Shown: positions 12,901 to 19,306 of the stretch, piece by piece
Numbering within the stretch: position 1 is the stretch's first letter
Layout of the letters: every line of letters starts with the position of its first letter
Assembly (NCBI GenBank): GCA_963677345.2
Contig: CAXXLC010000016.1
Coordinates: forward strand, 1 to 64,000
Source: Saccharicrinis sp963677345
GTDB lineage: Bacteria; Bacteroidota; Bacteroidia; Bacteroidales; Marinilabiliaceae
DNA: 64,000 nt
Reading direction: 5' to 3'
Notes under the pieces: model-generated
What the model saw: only the letters and a program-made list of their open reading frames with translations
Told to the model about the DNA's origin: nothing
Databases searched by the model: none
Position numbers and translations under genes: made by a program

Positions 12901-13467
12901 TCCTCCGCCCGATGAAGTATATGGAATCGTTGTAATATTTACGCCATCTTTATACAAATAATACTCAAACCCATTTTCTGAATCATCTAATGTTAAGATG
13001 CCAGAACTGCCATCACAAATGGAAATATCCTCCCCAAAGTTATGTACAGGTGCTGATGAATAAACATAAGTATAATCACTGGAACCACTAATCAAAAAAG
13101 TACCATTATACTGTTCATATTTAAAAACTATAATCTGATTCTGAAATTCTTCCGGTACCAAACTAGGATCAAACCTAAGGCCATTATTCGGACTAGTACC
13201 TATGCTTGAACACCAAACCTCAGAATAGTCAACACTTTCATTACCATTAATATATACTGTCCAAGTAGTACTGGTGGCAGCTGACTCAAATTTATCATCA
13301 TCAATATAAATATCGACAGCCTCTGAGTTTGAACAATAACTATTATCTAAATCATCAATTCTGGCAATTGCACCTTTTAAACTCTGAGCACTAGTTTCCA
13401 AACTCGCAAAAAGAAAGATGCAACATAAAGAAAAAATACAACGGTTTAAGTTTTTCATCATAATCAT
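3985..13467 (-). CDS. Giant T9SS-exported adhesin with tandem PKD/Ig-like repeats
   Basis: A 3,160-aa open frame. It starts at one of several close ATGs (13467, 13461 or 13458; the last gives MKNLNRCIFSLCCIFLF, a clean signal peptide ending ETSAQ). After about 300 residues of mixed Ig-like strands come 14 tandem repeats of about 84 aa (roughly residues 310-1485; DNA about 9012-12545). Each has the pattern LPvPtisG..vC.n.t..YtTe..m.nY.W.vsGG.ItsG.gt..i.V.W...G...vsV.Y.d..gC. About five more Ig-like repeats follow. Then come about ten repeats of 90-110 aa with Cys-GDDGV-type starts and Y-x-L strands. It is predicted to be a surface adhesin exported by the T9SS. The sorting domain lies beyond a probable single-base error (see the C-terminal part). 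Downstream PorP/SprF and OmpA genes support this role. Confidence 0.85.
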   Translation of the reverse strand: MIMMKNLNRCIFSLCCIFLFASLETSAQSLKGAIARIDDLDNSYCSNSEAVDIYIDDDKFESAATSTTWTVYINGNESVDYSEVWCSSIGTSPNNGLRFDPSLVPEEFQNQIIVFKYEQYNGTFLISGSSDYTYVYSSAPVHNFGEDISICDGSSGILTLDDSENGFEYYLYKDGVNITTIPYTSSGGGEIDFSVSSQGTYTVVAVNSSVQTCTSTMNGSPYVTVNPKPSVSTSGNVSICSGLSTTVSATSDDDPDITYTWDDGSGDDPEYTGASWEVSPTTTTTYTVTATNNSTGCSASANVTVTVNIPSVPDISGDNDVCVNESGVTYTTESGMTNYVWDISGGIITGGDGTEEITVTWTTAGSGSVSVMYDDDNNCTSATPTVYAVNVNALPVPGVSGATEICLNESESYSTESGMSNYSWSVSGGTITSGSGTEEISVTWDTAGAGTVSVTYNDGKGCPSATPGSLNVTVYDLPDVTISGDNGVCLNETGVIYTTEADMLNYTWSVTGGTITSDADSNEITVTWTTTGSQTVSVNYQDENTCSATSATTYNVNVHDLPVVSLSGDNDVCLNETGVTYTTEADKKNYIWSVSGGTITSGENTNQITVTWETAGSGSVSVSYEDTNDCAPAVPTSLSVFVNSLPEPSITGASNVCAGTINETYSTESGMGSYVWTVSGGGVITSGQGSNTIDVNWPTAGAGNVTVTYEDGKGCSPAVAASQEVTIHSLPVISITGDNDVCLDGAAVTYTTESGMSNYTWSVTGGNITSGADSNQITVVWTNSGSQTVSVNYNDENNCSAVSDATLTVEVHDLPVPTLSGDDKVCLNETGITYTTDTNMDNYSWTVIGGTITSGATTNQITVTWNTAGSGSVSVSYEDDNDCTPSLATTLPVTVFDLPVPTITGDDPICVNGTGTYTTESGMTSYIWTVSSGGSIVSGGGTNEIMVDWTTTGTKTITVSYYNTNGCQSATPSEYTVEVTELPEPTISGDNTVCLNSADISYTTETGMDNYVWTVSSGGIITSGQGTESILVTWNASGAQNVTVTYDDKLGCSAAGVTSYNVLVNTLPTPGISGNKVVCSGSEQTYSTETDMSDYEWTVTGGTIVSGEGTNSINIQWTTSGSQTVGVNYVNKEGCKASTPSLYSVTVNELPVPVITGDDEVCINESDVSYSTEAGKSAYNWTITGGVITSGQGTESILVTWNTSGSQSVSVSYVDENNCASNNSTVYTVDVKDLPVPTIDGDFDVCQGSEDIIYSTEMGMSNYVWTVSSGGTITSGAGTNEITVDWNASGTQTVSVIYDDTNSCGAATATVENVTVYSLPIISLNGENSVCFGSTESYTTETDMTQYDWNVTGGTIVSGDDSNSIMVQWNTSGAQTISVNYVNQNGCSAATDAVLGITVNDLPVPKLTGNNVVCINETGVVYTTDSDKDNYVWTITGGTIDNGQGTESVSVTWDESGEQTISVNYEDPVTECAAANAKDYTVTVHSIDAVLNITAPDPAGTTVCSGTEVTYNAVVGTTSVGSGDYSYEYLVDGVPQASVVGSPSVFQIVITSDVTVSVTITDNIYGCSDTQSISMTALSVPTVSLASPVDNSEFCKNEAVTLEASPAGYASYVFYGNDGSGDVILSSGSSETFDKTDGFTSDMTLYVIAGQGSCSSQSSPVSITVNELPEVELSCNKTTACENEDLTFTATGSGSGTLTYEFLVNDISQGTPETTNTFVTSSADDFSVKVIIRDENCEYTSDPVDITISKPVATLIADKSEVCANEEVLFTAGGGDSYEWYLDDVVIPGETNSTYSTTLTGSEEIKVQVTDEFGCSNVATSSSITVNPVPVVSISSSDIDNTICQNDEVTFTADGGDVYEFFVNNVSVQGPDGNDTYVTTTLNDGDEVYAVVINGSTGCSVSTSIITTTVHPLPVASLTVNPSMPIVEGTELTFTAGGGDSYEFYVNSSLINGTVGNIYTTNELSIGNIVSVKVFNDATGCYSYSSITITGYDVIVPLDIQASATDYCAGDGGVTIFLNGTPQNGVTYELVDQDYNPVQDINGDDVLSITYDVTAPSAISWSHIGGTATYTVIAYYDDVDGSTTKMNGEDLTITENPLPQVFNLSPDEDVTGCNGGDGVHITLDESEAGVNYTLLLNGVLLEDTERPGDGNIVDFGNQMSFGDYTVQAQDVSTGCSIVFDDEFSIISEDNYDIFQIEAVDRDDPADGRFCSDNPTETGVSIALNNSTAGVEYYLVNGGEVTDIHMTGTGESISFSGPIVTEGTYTVVIITDSGCQYPMDGSVVVTAVDNPQVFNLEATNSGHYCEGDDGVTLWLDNQQENIIYHLYQGDDLVDTQIGSLAGSILQFDGIYTSGVYSVQASVPDIGCSSNMNSITVQEDVFTIYDVTCDNTEYCEGGSTEIYISGSETNDYTQYYLVKITQDVLTGEDVRTRVDGPTNADGRQISFAVSEEGLYGIDAINTIAGCETQMNGSILITVKDLPDSAYGILRKLDEPDVEKSCSIGDSLYVFNVEEGVEYTLVKYIGDEYVPVSGYDPISGTEGTDIGFERVVDTKEAHYNVLAIKDGCEGVIDPSADVIVNIENVVQRQLVTGVDNICNGDPGVIFGLEDTEENVDYTLYFEDGNPVDGISVIHGNGEAQNFDQLKYNFEGEYYVWATLKDAEDNIICELEMLNRKNLIIHPLPVAFTMFGSGQTCDLQVAGALIGLPQYEDGYDYQLQMADSDGTIFYPVDDVTGIYENDSIKYTVHKEGRYRIIAISDNNCTSEMNSYVTVVSQPDKPNSVEVLHDELSYCSNSNGVSFSISDSQSGVTYQMIDADGNVVKETVSSGGEIVLGTYGEGTYTVVASWGGDACKVTLKDSDEVSEFVVTVAAAAEPRNILPTEDVTICGSESTFITLEDPQANIEYQLVYGGGLDTGIAYSEEQDENGNDILVWEIIGDETGAEIYEVLALPGTDCELSMGTVLINALAGPDEFTIISDDNKYCSGDDGVSFGVRNPESGIYYWLVDENDDSNNPIDVIYGKGGTYDAYFNQLCLAGSYNVIAKSGESGCDHPGADSPIIIEEVEGPDVMSREIYCTDESNTISSECVVDDALCIDVAEEGVDYYLYKEDDLENYVAVINVLDEEVGNTVCFNPITEEGNYIIEARSTEYPYCSTLFTDPLLY
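9012..12545 (-). repeat. 14 in-frame tandem PKD-like repeats of about 252 bp inside the adhesin
   Basis: Aligning the protein by eye gives 14 successive units of 83-85 residues, each beginning LP-x-x-x-h-x-G and holding one early and one late cysteine. The early Cys of each unit (VC/IC at about position 14) and the late Cys (about position 70) suggest one disulfide per domain. Units are similar but not identical, so this is an old domain array rather than a recent expansion. Confidence 0.85.
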
Positions 13468-13870
13468 AATATATAATGACTCCTGGTTTTCACGGTCATG
13501 GTTTATAAAAAGCTACAGGATAATCAAGGTCCCAATTTGATATCACCATAGCCATTACATTAAATATTGATTACACACAACACAATGTTGTATGTAAAAT
13601 AATTTCATAAAACACCAACTTCACAAATTCAACTGCCAAAAATAACAATAATATTATTTTAAGTAGCATTTTTACTTAAACGTTTCTACGAAACAAGCCA
13701 ATATTGGTTACATGGCTGCTGTTAAGTAGAGAATATTTTATATAAAAGGCTTATTTTTTTTCACAAACAACACAAATCAAGAGACTAAAGTCTATTTGCA
13801 AAAACACAAAAATATTTTAATATAAACATATTAAAATTTATTATATAATCATACAGTTATTCAGATAAAA
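13468..13870. other. AT-rich intergenic upstream region of the adhesin operon
   Basis: About 400 bp without a gene. It should hold the promoter of the adhesin operon reading leftward. An AGGAG sits 12 nt before the first ATG of the adhesin. No other clear motif was found. Confidence 0.4.
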
Positions 13871-14024
13871 TAGATAAAAAGTAACAGACTCCAGGGGTCC
13901 GTTGTCAGTTATCAGGGGTTAGGGATGAATTAACTGTCGAGTTGTTGAAGTGACGAGTTGTTGAATTGTTGAGTTGATTAGGGATTTAGGTCATAAGCTG
14001 ACAGATGTAAGCGAAGAAAGTTCT

Positions 14025-14125
14025 TAGTTGCTTGCTCTTAGTTCTTAGCTCTTAGCTCCTAGGCATTAGGCCACAATATTTCAGGTTGCAACATTTGCGC
14101 AGCAAATATTAATTCGTAAAATTGG
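14025..14125. repeat. Dispersed about 100-bp intergenic repeat, copy 1
   Basis: One of five related copies (about 14025-14125, 14345-14450, 17778-17880, 18625-18720, 18985-19090). The shared order is TTAGTTGCTTGCTCTTAG, a CTCCTAGGCATTAGGCCA block, TTTCAGGTTGC, then the small palindrome TTGCGCAGCAA followed by AATTCGT-rich sequence. There is no coding potential and the function is unknown. Confidence 0.6.
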
Positions 14126-14294
14126 TTGTAATTCATATTTATTCGCATTCAAAATAATTCGTGAAATTGGTGGATAAAAGAATTCGTGATAATTAGTGTT
14201 AATTCGATGACCAAAAAACTATTGCGAAGCAATAATAATTTGATGGCTATTAGTTAGTTGTTAAATCGTTGAGTTGTTGAGTTGATGATTTGAA

Positions 14295-14374
14295 GAAAGA
14301 CCTGACAGCGTTTCATAAGCAAGCTGTAAATTAAACCTGTCAGCGTCTATATAGTAGTTCCTGGTTCTTAGTTC
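14295..14374. repeat. About 78-bp repeat, copy 1 (second copy 18919-18996)
   Basis: The segment from GAAAGACCTGACAGCG through the GTCAGCGTCTATATAGTAG block to GGTTCTTAG recurs almost identically at 18919-18996. It is non-coding and lies inside the repeat island. Confidence 0.65.
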
Positions 14375-14450
14375 TTAGCTCCCAGGCGTTAGGCCATAGT
14401 GTTTCAGGTTGCAACATTTGCGTAGCAAATACCAATTCGTGATAATTCGC
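14345..14450. repeat. Dispersed about 100-bp intergenic repeat, copy 2
   Basis: A second copy of the family described at 14025. It carries GGCGTTAGGCCATAGTG instead of the GGCATTAGGCC form, and TTGCGTAGCAA for the small palindrome. It overlaps the end of the 78-bp repeat. Confidence 0.55.
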
Positions 14451-14458
14451 ATTTACCA

Positions 14459-14507
14459 AGCTGTAAATCAGCTTCTCCCCTTTGGGGAGAATGAGAGGGG
14501 CTTTTAA
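14459..14507. repeat. About 50-bp palindromic repeat, copy 1 (second copy 18117-18164)
   Basis: Contains CTCCCCTTTGGGGAG, a 6-bp stem with a 3-nt loop, followed by AATGAGAGGGGCTTTTAA. The same stretch, with the same CTGTAAATCAG lead, recurs at about 18117-18164. It looks like a mobile or hairpin-forming intergenic repeat. Confidence 0.6.
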
Positions 14508-15455
14508 GCGTGCTGTAAATCATTTCTTCTCCTTCCGAAGGAGGAGTACCCGAAGTATGAGGGGGAGGTGATTTAATATCTTCTATTTTATTGTTCCTCC
14601 TTGTTCTCTGCGGGAACTCAGCGTTCTCTGTGGTTTAAAAGATGAAAGATTAGGGATTAAGGATTAAGGAATTTACTGTTGACTGAATACTGTCAAACTA
14701 ATTTAAACCACCCCGTCAGATACTCGTGCCTCATATCTGCCACCCCTCCTTAAAAAGGCGGGGAAATTTGTCAGGGGGAACTAATTTTCTTTCGAGAGAA
14801 GGAATCTAAGTGTTGTAATGCTGTTAAATTAAAATGTTTCTCTTCCAAAGGCAACAACTAAGCGTGCTGTAAATCATTTCTCCTCCTTCCAAAGGAGGAG
14901 TACCCGAAGTATGAGGGGGAAGTGGTTTTAAATCTTCTATTTTATTGTTCCTCCTTGTTCTCTGCGGGAACTCAGCGTTCTCTGTGGTTTAAAAGATGAA
15001 AGATTTGGGATTATGGATTAAGGAATTTACTGTTGACTGAATACTGTCAAACTAATTTAAACCACCCCGTCAGATACTCGTGCCTCGTATCTGCCACCCC
15101 TCCTTAAAAAGGCGGGGAAATTTGTCAGGGGGAACTAATTTTCTTTCGAGAGAAGAAATCTAAGTGTTGTAATGCTGTTAAATTAAAATGTTTCTCTTCC
15201 AAAGGCAACAACTAAGCGTGCTGTAAATCATTTCTTCTCCTTCCGAAGGAGGAGTACCCGAAGTATGAGGGGGAGGTGGTTTTAAATCTTCTATTTTATT
15301 GTTCCTCTTTGTTCTCTGCGGGAACTCAGCGTTCTCTGTGGTTTAAAAGATGAAAGATTTGGGATTATGGATTAAGGAATTTACTGTTGACTGAATACTG
15401 TCAAACTAATTTAAACCACCCCGTCAGATACTCGTGCATTGTATCTGCCACCCCT
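14506..15455. repeat. Tandem direct repeat, 354-bp unit, about 2.7 copies
   Basis: Units start at AAGCGTGCTGTAAATC at 14506, 14860 and 15214, so the spacing is exactly 354 bp twice. The third unit breaks off at about 15455. Each unit carries CTCCTTCC-GAAGGAGGAG, a CTGCGGGAACTCAGCG block, a GGAATTTACTGTTGACTG block, CCACCCC..AAAAAGGCGGGG and a final CTCTTCCAAAGGC block. Units differ by only a few substitutions, so the duplication is recent. There is no coding potential. Confidence 0.9.
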
Positions 15456-15663
15456 TAGTTCTTAGTTCCCAGTTCCTAGTTCCTAGTGTCTGGTACTCAG
15501 CGCACAGAGCAAACAAAATTTCAGAATAAAAACCAAAATCCGTAAGGATTTATCTTTGCGACCTTAGTTTTAAGGAGTTTGAATCTTTATTTTAAAAGTT
15601 ATTTCCGGTTTTGCGGGCTTTGCGAGAAAAATAGTTCTTAGGTGTTAGACGTTAAGCCATATT

Positions 15664-15779
15664 GTAATGCTGTTAAATTAAAATGTTTCTCTTCCAAAGG
15701 CGACAACTAAGCGTGCTGTAAATCATTTCTCCTCCTTCCAAAGGAGGAGTACCCGAAGTATGAGGGGGAGGTGGTTTTA
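15664..15779. repeat. Detached partial copy of the 354-bp unit
   Basis: Carries the end of one unit (GTAATGCTGTTAAATT...CTTCCAAAGGC) joined to the start of the next (AAGCGTGCTGTAAATC...GAGGGGGAGGTGG). It therefore derives from a tandem junction. It is separated from the main array by about 200 bp of TTCTTAG-like and TTTGCG-rich sequence. Confidence 0.75.
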
Positions 15780-16026
15780 AACTCAACATACAATCTTTTT
15801 TTTCTCGATTTGGAAAAGAAACTAAGTTTAATTGATATTAGGTATGAGTTACAAACTTGAACCGGTGCTTAGAATATTCGAATAAGGTACGAGCTACAAG
15901 CTCGCACCAGCGCAAAGGATAAAATAATTCGTGGTAATTAGCGTTAATTAGATGACAAAAAAATACCTGTCTGCTTGTTCAACAGACAGGTAAGTTGTAA
16001 GTACTTGATCAAATAATCGATGGTGA

Positions 16027-16692
16027 TTAAGGCATTATTACCGACCCTACATAAACAGAGTTACTCACGCAGTTGCTGTTATCGGTTGCAGCGCTTGCAA
16101 TATAACAATGCACTTCAGTACCGGCAGGGGCATAAGGTAATCCTATTTCACCCGTAAGGTCACTTCTGATATAGGTGTTGAGAGAATAACAGGGGTCGAA
16201 TCCATTTGCCAGTGCCACCAATATAATATTGTCATTCATCCTGGCTTTTAAAGTTGGATTCTTTTCCGGATCATCCTTGCTGCCTACCTCTTGACTCCAG
16301 TTAAAAACCACAGCATTTTCATTCAAATCTACAGAACATCTTTGTGGTTGTTGCAAACTACCTTTTGCAATCCTAAGATTTGGATAATCAATACCAAAAG
16401 ACGGATATTCGCCTATGATTGAATAGTTCATAATTTCGGACATAGCAGCATTTTTTGCCGTTTTTTTATCTTCCATCTTTCTATATCCTACTTGTATGAT
16501 CGGGAATATTGCTTGAACAAATCCTGCTGCATACTGAAATTTCGCCCGATGAATAATCTGTTTCTCTGATGATTTACGTTGGCCTGTGTTAGGCCTGGCT
16601 TTCATGTAGTTGATTCCTTTCCATGAGCTACCTACTAAATTACCAACTCTACCGTGGAAGCTTCCAAATGCTCCGTTATCATATGTTCCCAT
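16027..16692 (-). CDS. DUF6266 family protein
   Basis: A 221-aa protein with the N-terminus MGTYDNGAFGSFHGRVGNLVGSSW and then KGINYMKARPN, the conserved start of DUF6266 proteins common in Bacteroidota. Function is unknown. There is no signal peptide or membrane segment. The C-terminal half is beta-rich (AVVFNWSQEV, DNIILVALANG, EVHCYIASAA) and resembles small Ig-like folds. The gene stands alone in a repeat-dense island. A small basic ORF without an ATG lies just upstream on the same strand and could be its partner. DUF6266 genes are often found in variable islands, but the role here cannot be inferred from the sequence. Confidence 0.8.
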   Translation of the reverse strand: MGTYDNGAFGSFHGRVGNLVGSSWKGINYMKARPNTGQRKSSEKQIIHRAKFQYAAGFVQAIFPIIQVGYRKMEDKKTAKNAAMSEIMNYSIIGEYPSFGIDYPNLRIAKGSLQQPQRCSVDLNENAVVFNWSQEVGSKDDPEKNPTLKARMNDNIILVALANGFDPCYSLNTYIRSDLTGEIGLPYAPAGTEVHCYIASAATDNSNCVSNSVYVGSVIMP

Positions 16693-16712
16693 GACTTTTA
16701 ATTTTTATGGTT

Positions 16713-16858
16713 TTAAGTTTTAATAATATTTCTCTTATGGCTTTTTTTAGCCGCTGCTCTTTCTGCTGCTTTTAGGACTTTATGCCGTTTTATCCAGTTT
16801 GAAATTACAGTAGTGAGAGTTCCTGCAAGCAGGGTGATCGCTGACTTGATCAACAAAG
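16713..16858 (-). other. Possible small ORF upstream of DUF6266 (hydrophobic helix plus basic tail), no ATG
   Basis: On the minus strand a frame of about 45 codons opens after a TGA and reads TLLIKSAITLLAGTLTTVIS and then a basic Ala/Lys-rich tail (KAAERAAAKKSHKR), ending with TAA 20 bp before the DUF6266 start. The only starts are CTG or TTG; the upstream sequence is TCTTAG microrepeat. A single membrane helix followed by a positive tail is a protein-like composition. It may be a small membrane protein whose start was lost to repeat invasion, or chance. Confidence 0.3.
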
Positions 16859-16859
16859 T

Positions 16860-16935
16860 TTTAGTTCTCAGCTCTCAGCTCTTAGCTCTTAGTTCTTAGT
16901 TCTTAGCTCTTAGGTCTTAGTCTTAGTCTTCAGTT
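16860..16935. repeat. TCTTAG-type microrepeat tract
   Basis: Irregular tandem 6-9 bp units of the form CTCTTAG / TTCTTAG / CTCTCAG, about ten in a row. Shorter tracts of the same unit lie at about 14025-14065, 17700-17745 and 18980-19025. Confidence 0.7.
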
Positions 16936-17250
16936 TGGTAAATTTTATCTCTGCATAAAAAAAGTCACTTTATGAACTTTCGACTTTCGACTAATTGTTT
17001 AATGCTAAATTATGCTGAAAAGCAATATAAAAAAATTACTAAAATATTACTGTAACTTTTTTGGGCCGTAAATTACTGATTTAATGGATATTAAAATTTT
17101 AGACCCATTGAAAAATATACACCCAGCGCGTTATCTGATGCCCTATATTCCAGAAAATCGCAAAAAACACCAAAAATATTCCAGGATTTTGCTGTTTTTG
17201 AGCAAAATGATTCCACAAAAAGGTCATTTTAACACATTTTGATTCCATGT

Positions 17251-17412
17251 CTGTACAACTTCTATACAACTTCTATACAGTTTCTGTACAACTTCTGTAC
17301 AACTTCTATACAAAACGTATACAACTGCTATGAGAAGTGTACGCCCCTGCTGCGCAACTGCTGTGCAATTTTCCACAGGCTCTACACAGACTCTACACAG
17401 ATTCTATACCAT
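17251..17412. repeat. Degenerating 11-bp tandem repeat
   Basis: Consecutive 11-mers of the form TGTACAACTTC / TATACAACTTC run from 17251. They decay through TATACAACTGC, TGCGCAACTGC and TACACAGACTC to about 17412, about 14 units in all. Because 11 is not a multiple of three, the open frames across it (17239-17481, 17337-17645) are not convincing genes. Eleven bp is close to one helical turn. Confidence 0.75.
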
Positions 17413-17481
17413 GGTTTGCGAACAACCTGCGTAAAACCTGTATACAATCCGTGGAGTTTTGTGGAGCTGAGTCGGAGCTAA

Positions 17482-17645
17482 GTCATAGCAGACCCGGAGC
17501 TGAGTCACAAACACTTGCACCGGCATCAACAATAACTTACCATTTTACCGGCCATGAATTTGTTTTTTTACCTCCTCAAACTACCGGCCATTATGTTAAT
17601 GTGAAAATAGTAACATCAGAGTCGGATGTAGATGTTAGTTCTTAG
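17482..17645 (+). other. Possible coding remnant downstream of the 11-bp repeat
   Basis: About 45 codons read TLAPASTITYHFTGHEFVF, then LPPQTTGHYVNVKIVTSE, which has a beta-protein look, before a TAG inside a TTCTTAG unit. It has no believable start because it is preceded by repeat. It could be a gene fragment left in the island. The family is not recognised. Confidence 0.25.
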
Positions 17646-17777
17646 TTAAAAGTCAAAAGTTAAAAGTCTTGGTTTCCTGCTGCATATATCCTTACGAGGA
17701 GTACTATAATTAGTTCTTAGCTCTTAGCTCTTAGCTCTTAGGCAAGTTGCTAACTGACAGATGTAGGCGAAGAAAGT

Positions 17778-17880
17778 TCTTAGTTGCTTGCTCTTAGTTC
17801 TTAGCTCCTAGGCATTAGGCCATAGTATTTCAGGTTGCACCATTTGCGCAGCAAATACCAATTCGTTGCAATCCGCATTT
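17778..17880. repeat. Dispersed about 100-bp intergenic repeat, copy 3
   Basis: Same order as the copy at 14025: TTAGTTGCTTGCTCTTAG, CCTAGGCATTAGGCCA, TTTCAGGTTGC, TTGCGCAGCAA, AATTCGT. Confidence 0.6.
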
Positions 17881-18116
17881 ATAAAGAATTCGTGATAATC
17901 AGCGAAAATTAGATGACTGTAAAATCATTGAGAAGCAATACTAATTCGTGAAATGAGCGAAATTAGTGGATCAACCCATTGCGAAGCAATAAATAATCTA
18001 ATAACAGATGCTGGTGCGAGTTTGTAACTCGTACATTTTCATTTACCCTGTATTCACTTGTTTACTGCAGTATTCAGTTGGCATCTTTTTAACTCCGTTA
18101 GTAAAAGAAAATACCA

Positions 18117-18164
18117 AGCTGTAAATCAGCTTCTCCCCTTTGGGGAGAATGAGAGGGGCTTTTA
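18117..18164. repeat. About 50-bp palindromic repeat, copy 2
   Basis: Near-identical to 14459-14507, with the CTCCCCTTTGGGGAG palindrome and AGAGGGGCTTTTAA. It is followed by another G/C-run palindrome (CCTCCCCC..CGGGGGAG) to about 18200. Confidence 0.6.
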
Positions 18165-18330
18165 ATCCTCCCCCAATCGGGGGAGTTAGAGGGGGCTTTT
18201 AAAATCAGGCCGGGAGGCCTTGATTTATAAGACATAGCGAGACGCTATGCCTAACAAAGGGGTGCAAAATGAAGACGATGGACTGAAGAGAGCTGCCTGC
18301 TGACAATAAAGTATTTTCATGGTAATTACA

Positions 18331-18470
18331 CGTCCTGAAAGGACAACTCATTTCAGCCCAATGCAAAACGAAGTGACGCGTTGGGTTTTTGATTGACAGA
18401 AATAATAAGCGTCCTGAAAGGACAACTCAAAAATGTTTGTTTGAATACATTGAGCTGTCCTTTCAGGACG
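18331..18470. repeat. REP-like element: CGTCCTGAAAGGACA motif, three copies, one inverted
   Basis: The 15-mer CGTCCTGAAAGGACA occurs at 18331-18345 and 18410-18424, and inverted at 18456-18470. With their ACTCA/TGAGC extensions the last two pair over 19 of 20 positions around a loop of about 21 nt, giving a strong hairpin. The TTTCAGCCC..GGGCTGAA and CCAATGC..GCGTTGG patterns between and beside them (to about 18545) form further inverted repeats. This is typical of REP/BIME-type sequences. No RAYT transposase is in the window. Confidence 0.65.
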
Positions 18471-18624
18471 CAGATTAACACGACGTATTATTATTCCCAA
18501 GGCGTTGCCATGGGCTGAATTGAGCTGGGCTTACAGCCCGGGATTTTACAGCCCCCTATAACTCCCGCGAATGTGGAAGGACGGATATACAGCTCCGGTA
18601 TATTGTCTTAGTGTAAACGAAGAA

Positions 18625-18720
18625 AGTTCTTAGTTGCTTGCTCTTAGATCTTAGTTCTTAACTCTTAGGCCATAGTATTTCAGGTTGCAACATTTGCGCA
18701 GCAAATATTAATTCGTGTTA
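18625..18720. repeat. Dispersed about 100-bp intergenic repeat, copy 4
   Basis: The family copy here lacks the CCTAGGCATT block but keeps TTAGTTGCTTGCTCTTAG, GGCCATAGTATTTCAGG and TTGCGCAGCAA. Confidence 0.55.
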
Positions 18721-18918
18721 ATTAACAATATAATTTAATATTATATGGTATTGTAGAACTCCTTCGTTGTTTCGCCAACCAATATTAATTCATAATAATT
18801 CGTTGTTAAAAATATTCGTGGTAATTCGTGTTAATTAGATGACAAAAAAAACATTGCGCAGCAATAAATAATCTGAAGACTATTGGTGAGTTGTTAAATT
18901 GTCGAGTTGTTGAGTTGA

Positions 18919-18996
18919 TGAAAGACCTGACAGCGTTTCATAAGCAAGCTGTAAATTAAACCTGTCAGCGTCTATATAGTAGTTCCTGGTTCTTAG
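18919..18996. repeat. About 78-bp repeat, copy 2
   Basis: Near-identical to 14295-14374 (GAAAGACCTGACAGCG ... TATATAGTAGTTCCTGG). As in the first copy, it is followed directly by a copy of the 100-bp family, so the two travel together as a composite of about 180 bp. Confidence 0.65.
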
Positions 18997-19090
18997 TTGC
19001 TTGCTCTTAGTTCTTAGCTCCTAGGCATTAGGCCATAGTATTTCAGGTTGTAACATTTGCGCAGCAAATAGTAATTCGTTGCAATTCGAT
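18985..19090. repeat. Dispersed about 100-bp intergenic repeat, copy 5
   Basis: Fifth copy of the family (CCTAGGCATTAGGCCATAG, TTTCAGGTTG, TTGCGCAGCAA). It abuts the 78-bp repeat as at 14345. Confidence 0.6.
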
Positions 19091-19151
19091 ACAATTCGCA
19101 TTCAGAATAATACGTGATAATCAGCGGAAATCAGATGACAAAAAACCATAT

Positions 19152-19306
19152 AGTGTCAGCAAGAAAACTAAGGTTTTTCTCAAGTGCTTGAATGGAAAAA
19201 TTCAATTTCAAGGCTTGGCCTTTTTGAAAATCAAGGAGTTTACTTTCGTAAATGACTGTTTTCAAAAAGGGCGTAACGAAGAAATTGGACTTTTCGGGCA
19301 AGCACT
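19152..19306. mobile_element. MITE copy A (155 bp, inverted-repeat ends, ATAT target duplication)
   Basis: This is an almost exact reverse complement of 34805-34959. The ends read AGTGTCAGCAAGAAAACT and, from the other side, AGTGCTTGCCCGAAAAGT (12 of 18 match), so it is bounded by imperfect terminal inverted repeats. It is flanked by ATAT on both sides. It has no transposase gene. The last TAG of the neighbouring Smr gene uses the first bases of the element end. A diverged relative lies at 37708-37863. Confidence 0.75.

Noticed and set aside
14506..15455. Possible CRISPR array
   Set aside because: The units are 354 bp and directly adjacent without spacers; no cas genes are present.
17239..17481. 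80-aa open frame across the 11-bp repeat
   Set aside because: The repeat period is not a multiple of three and the frame merely reads through it; no family-like composition.
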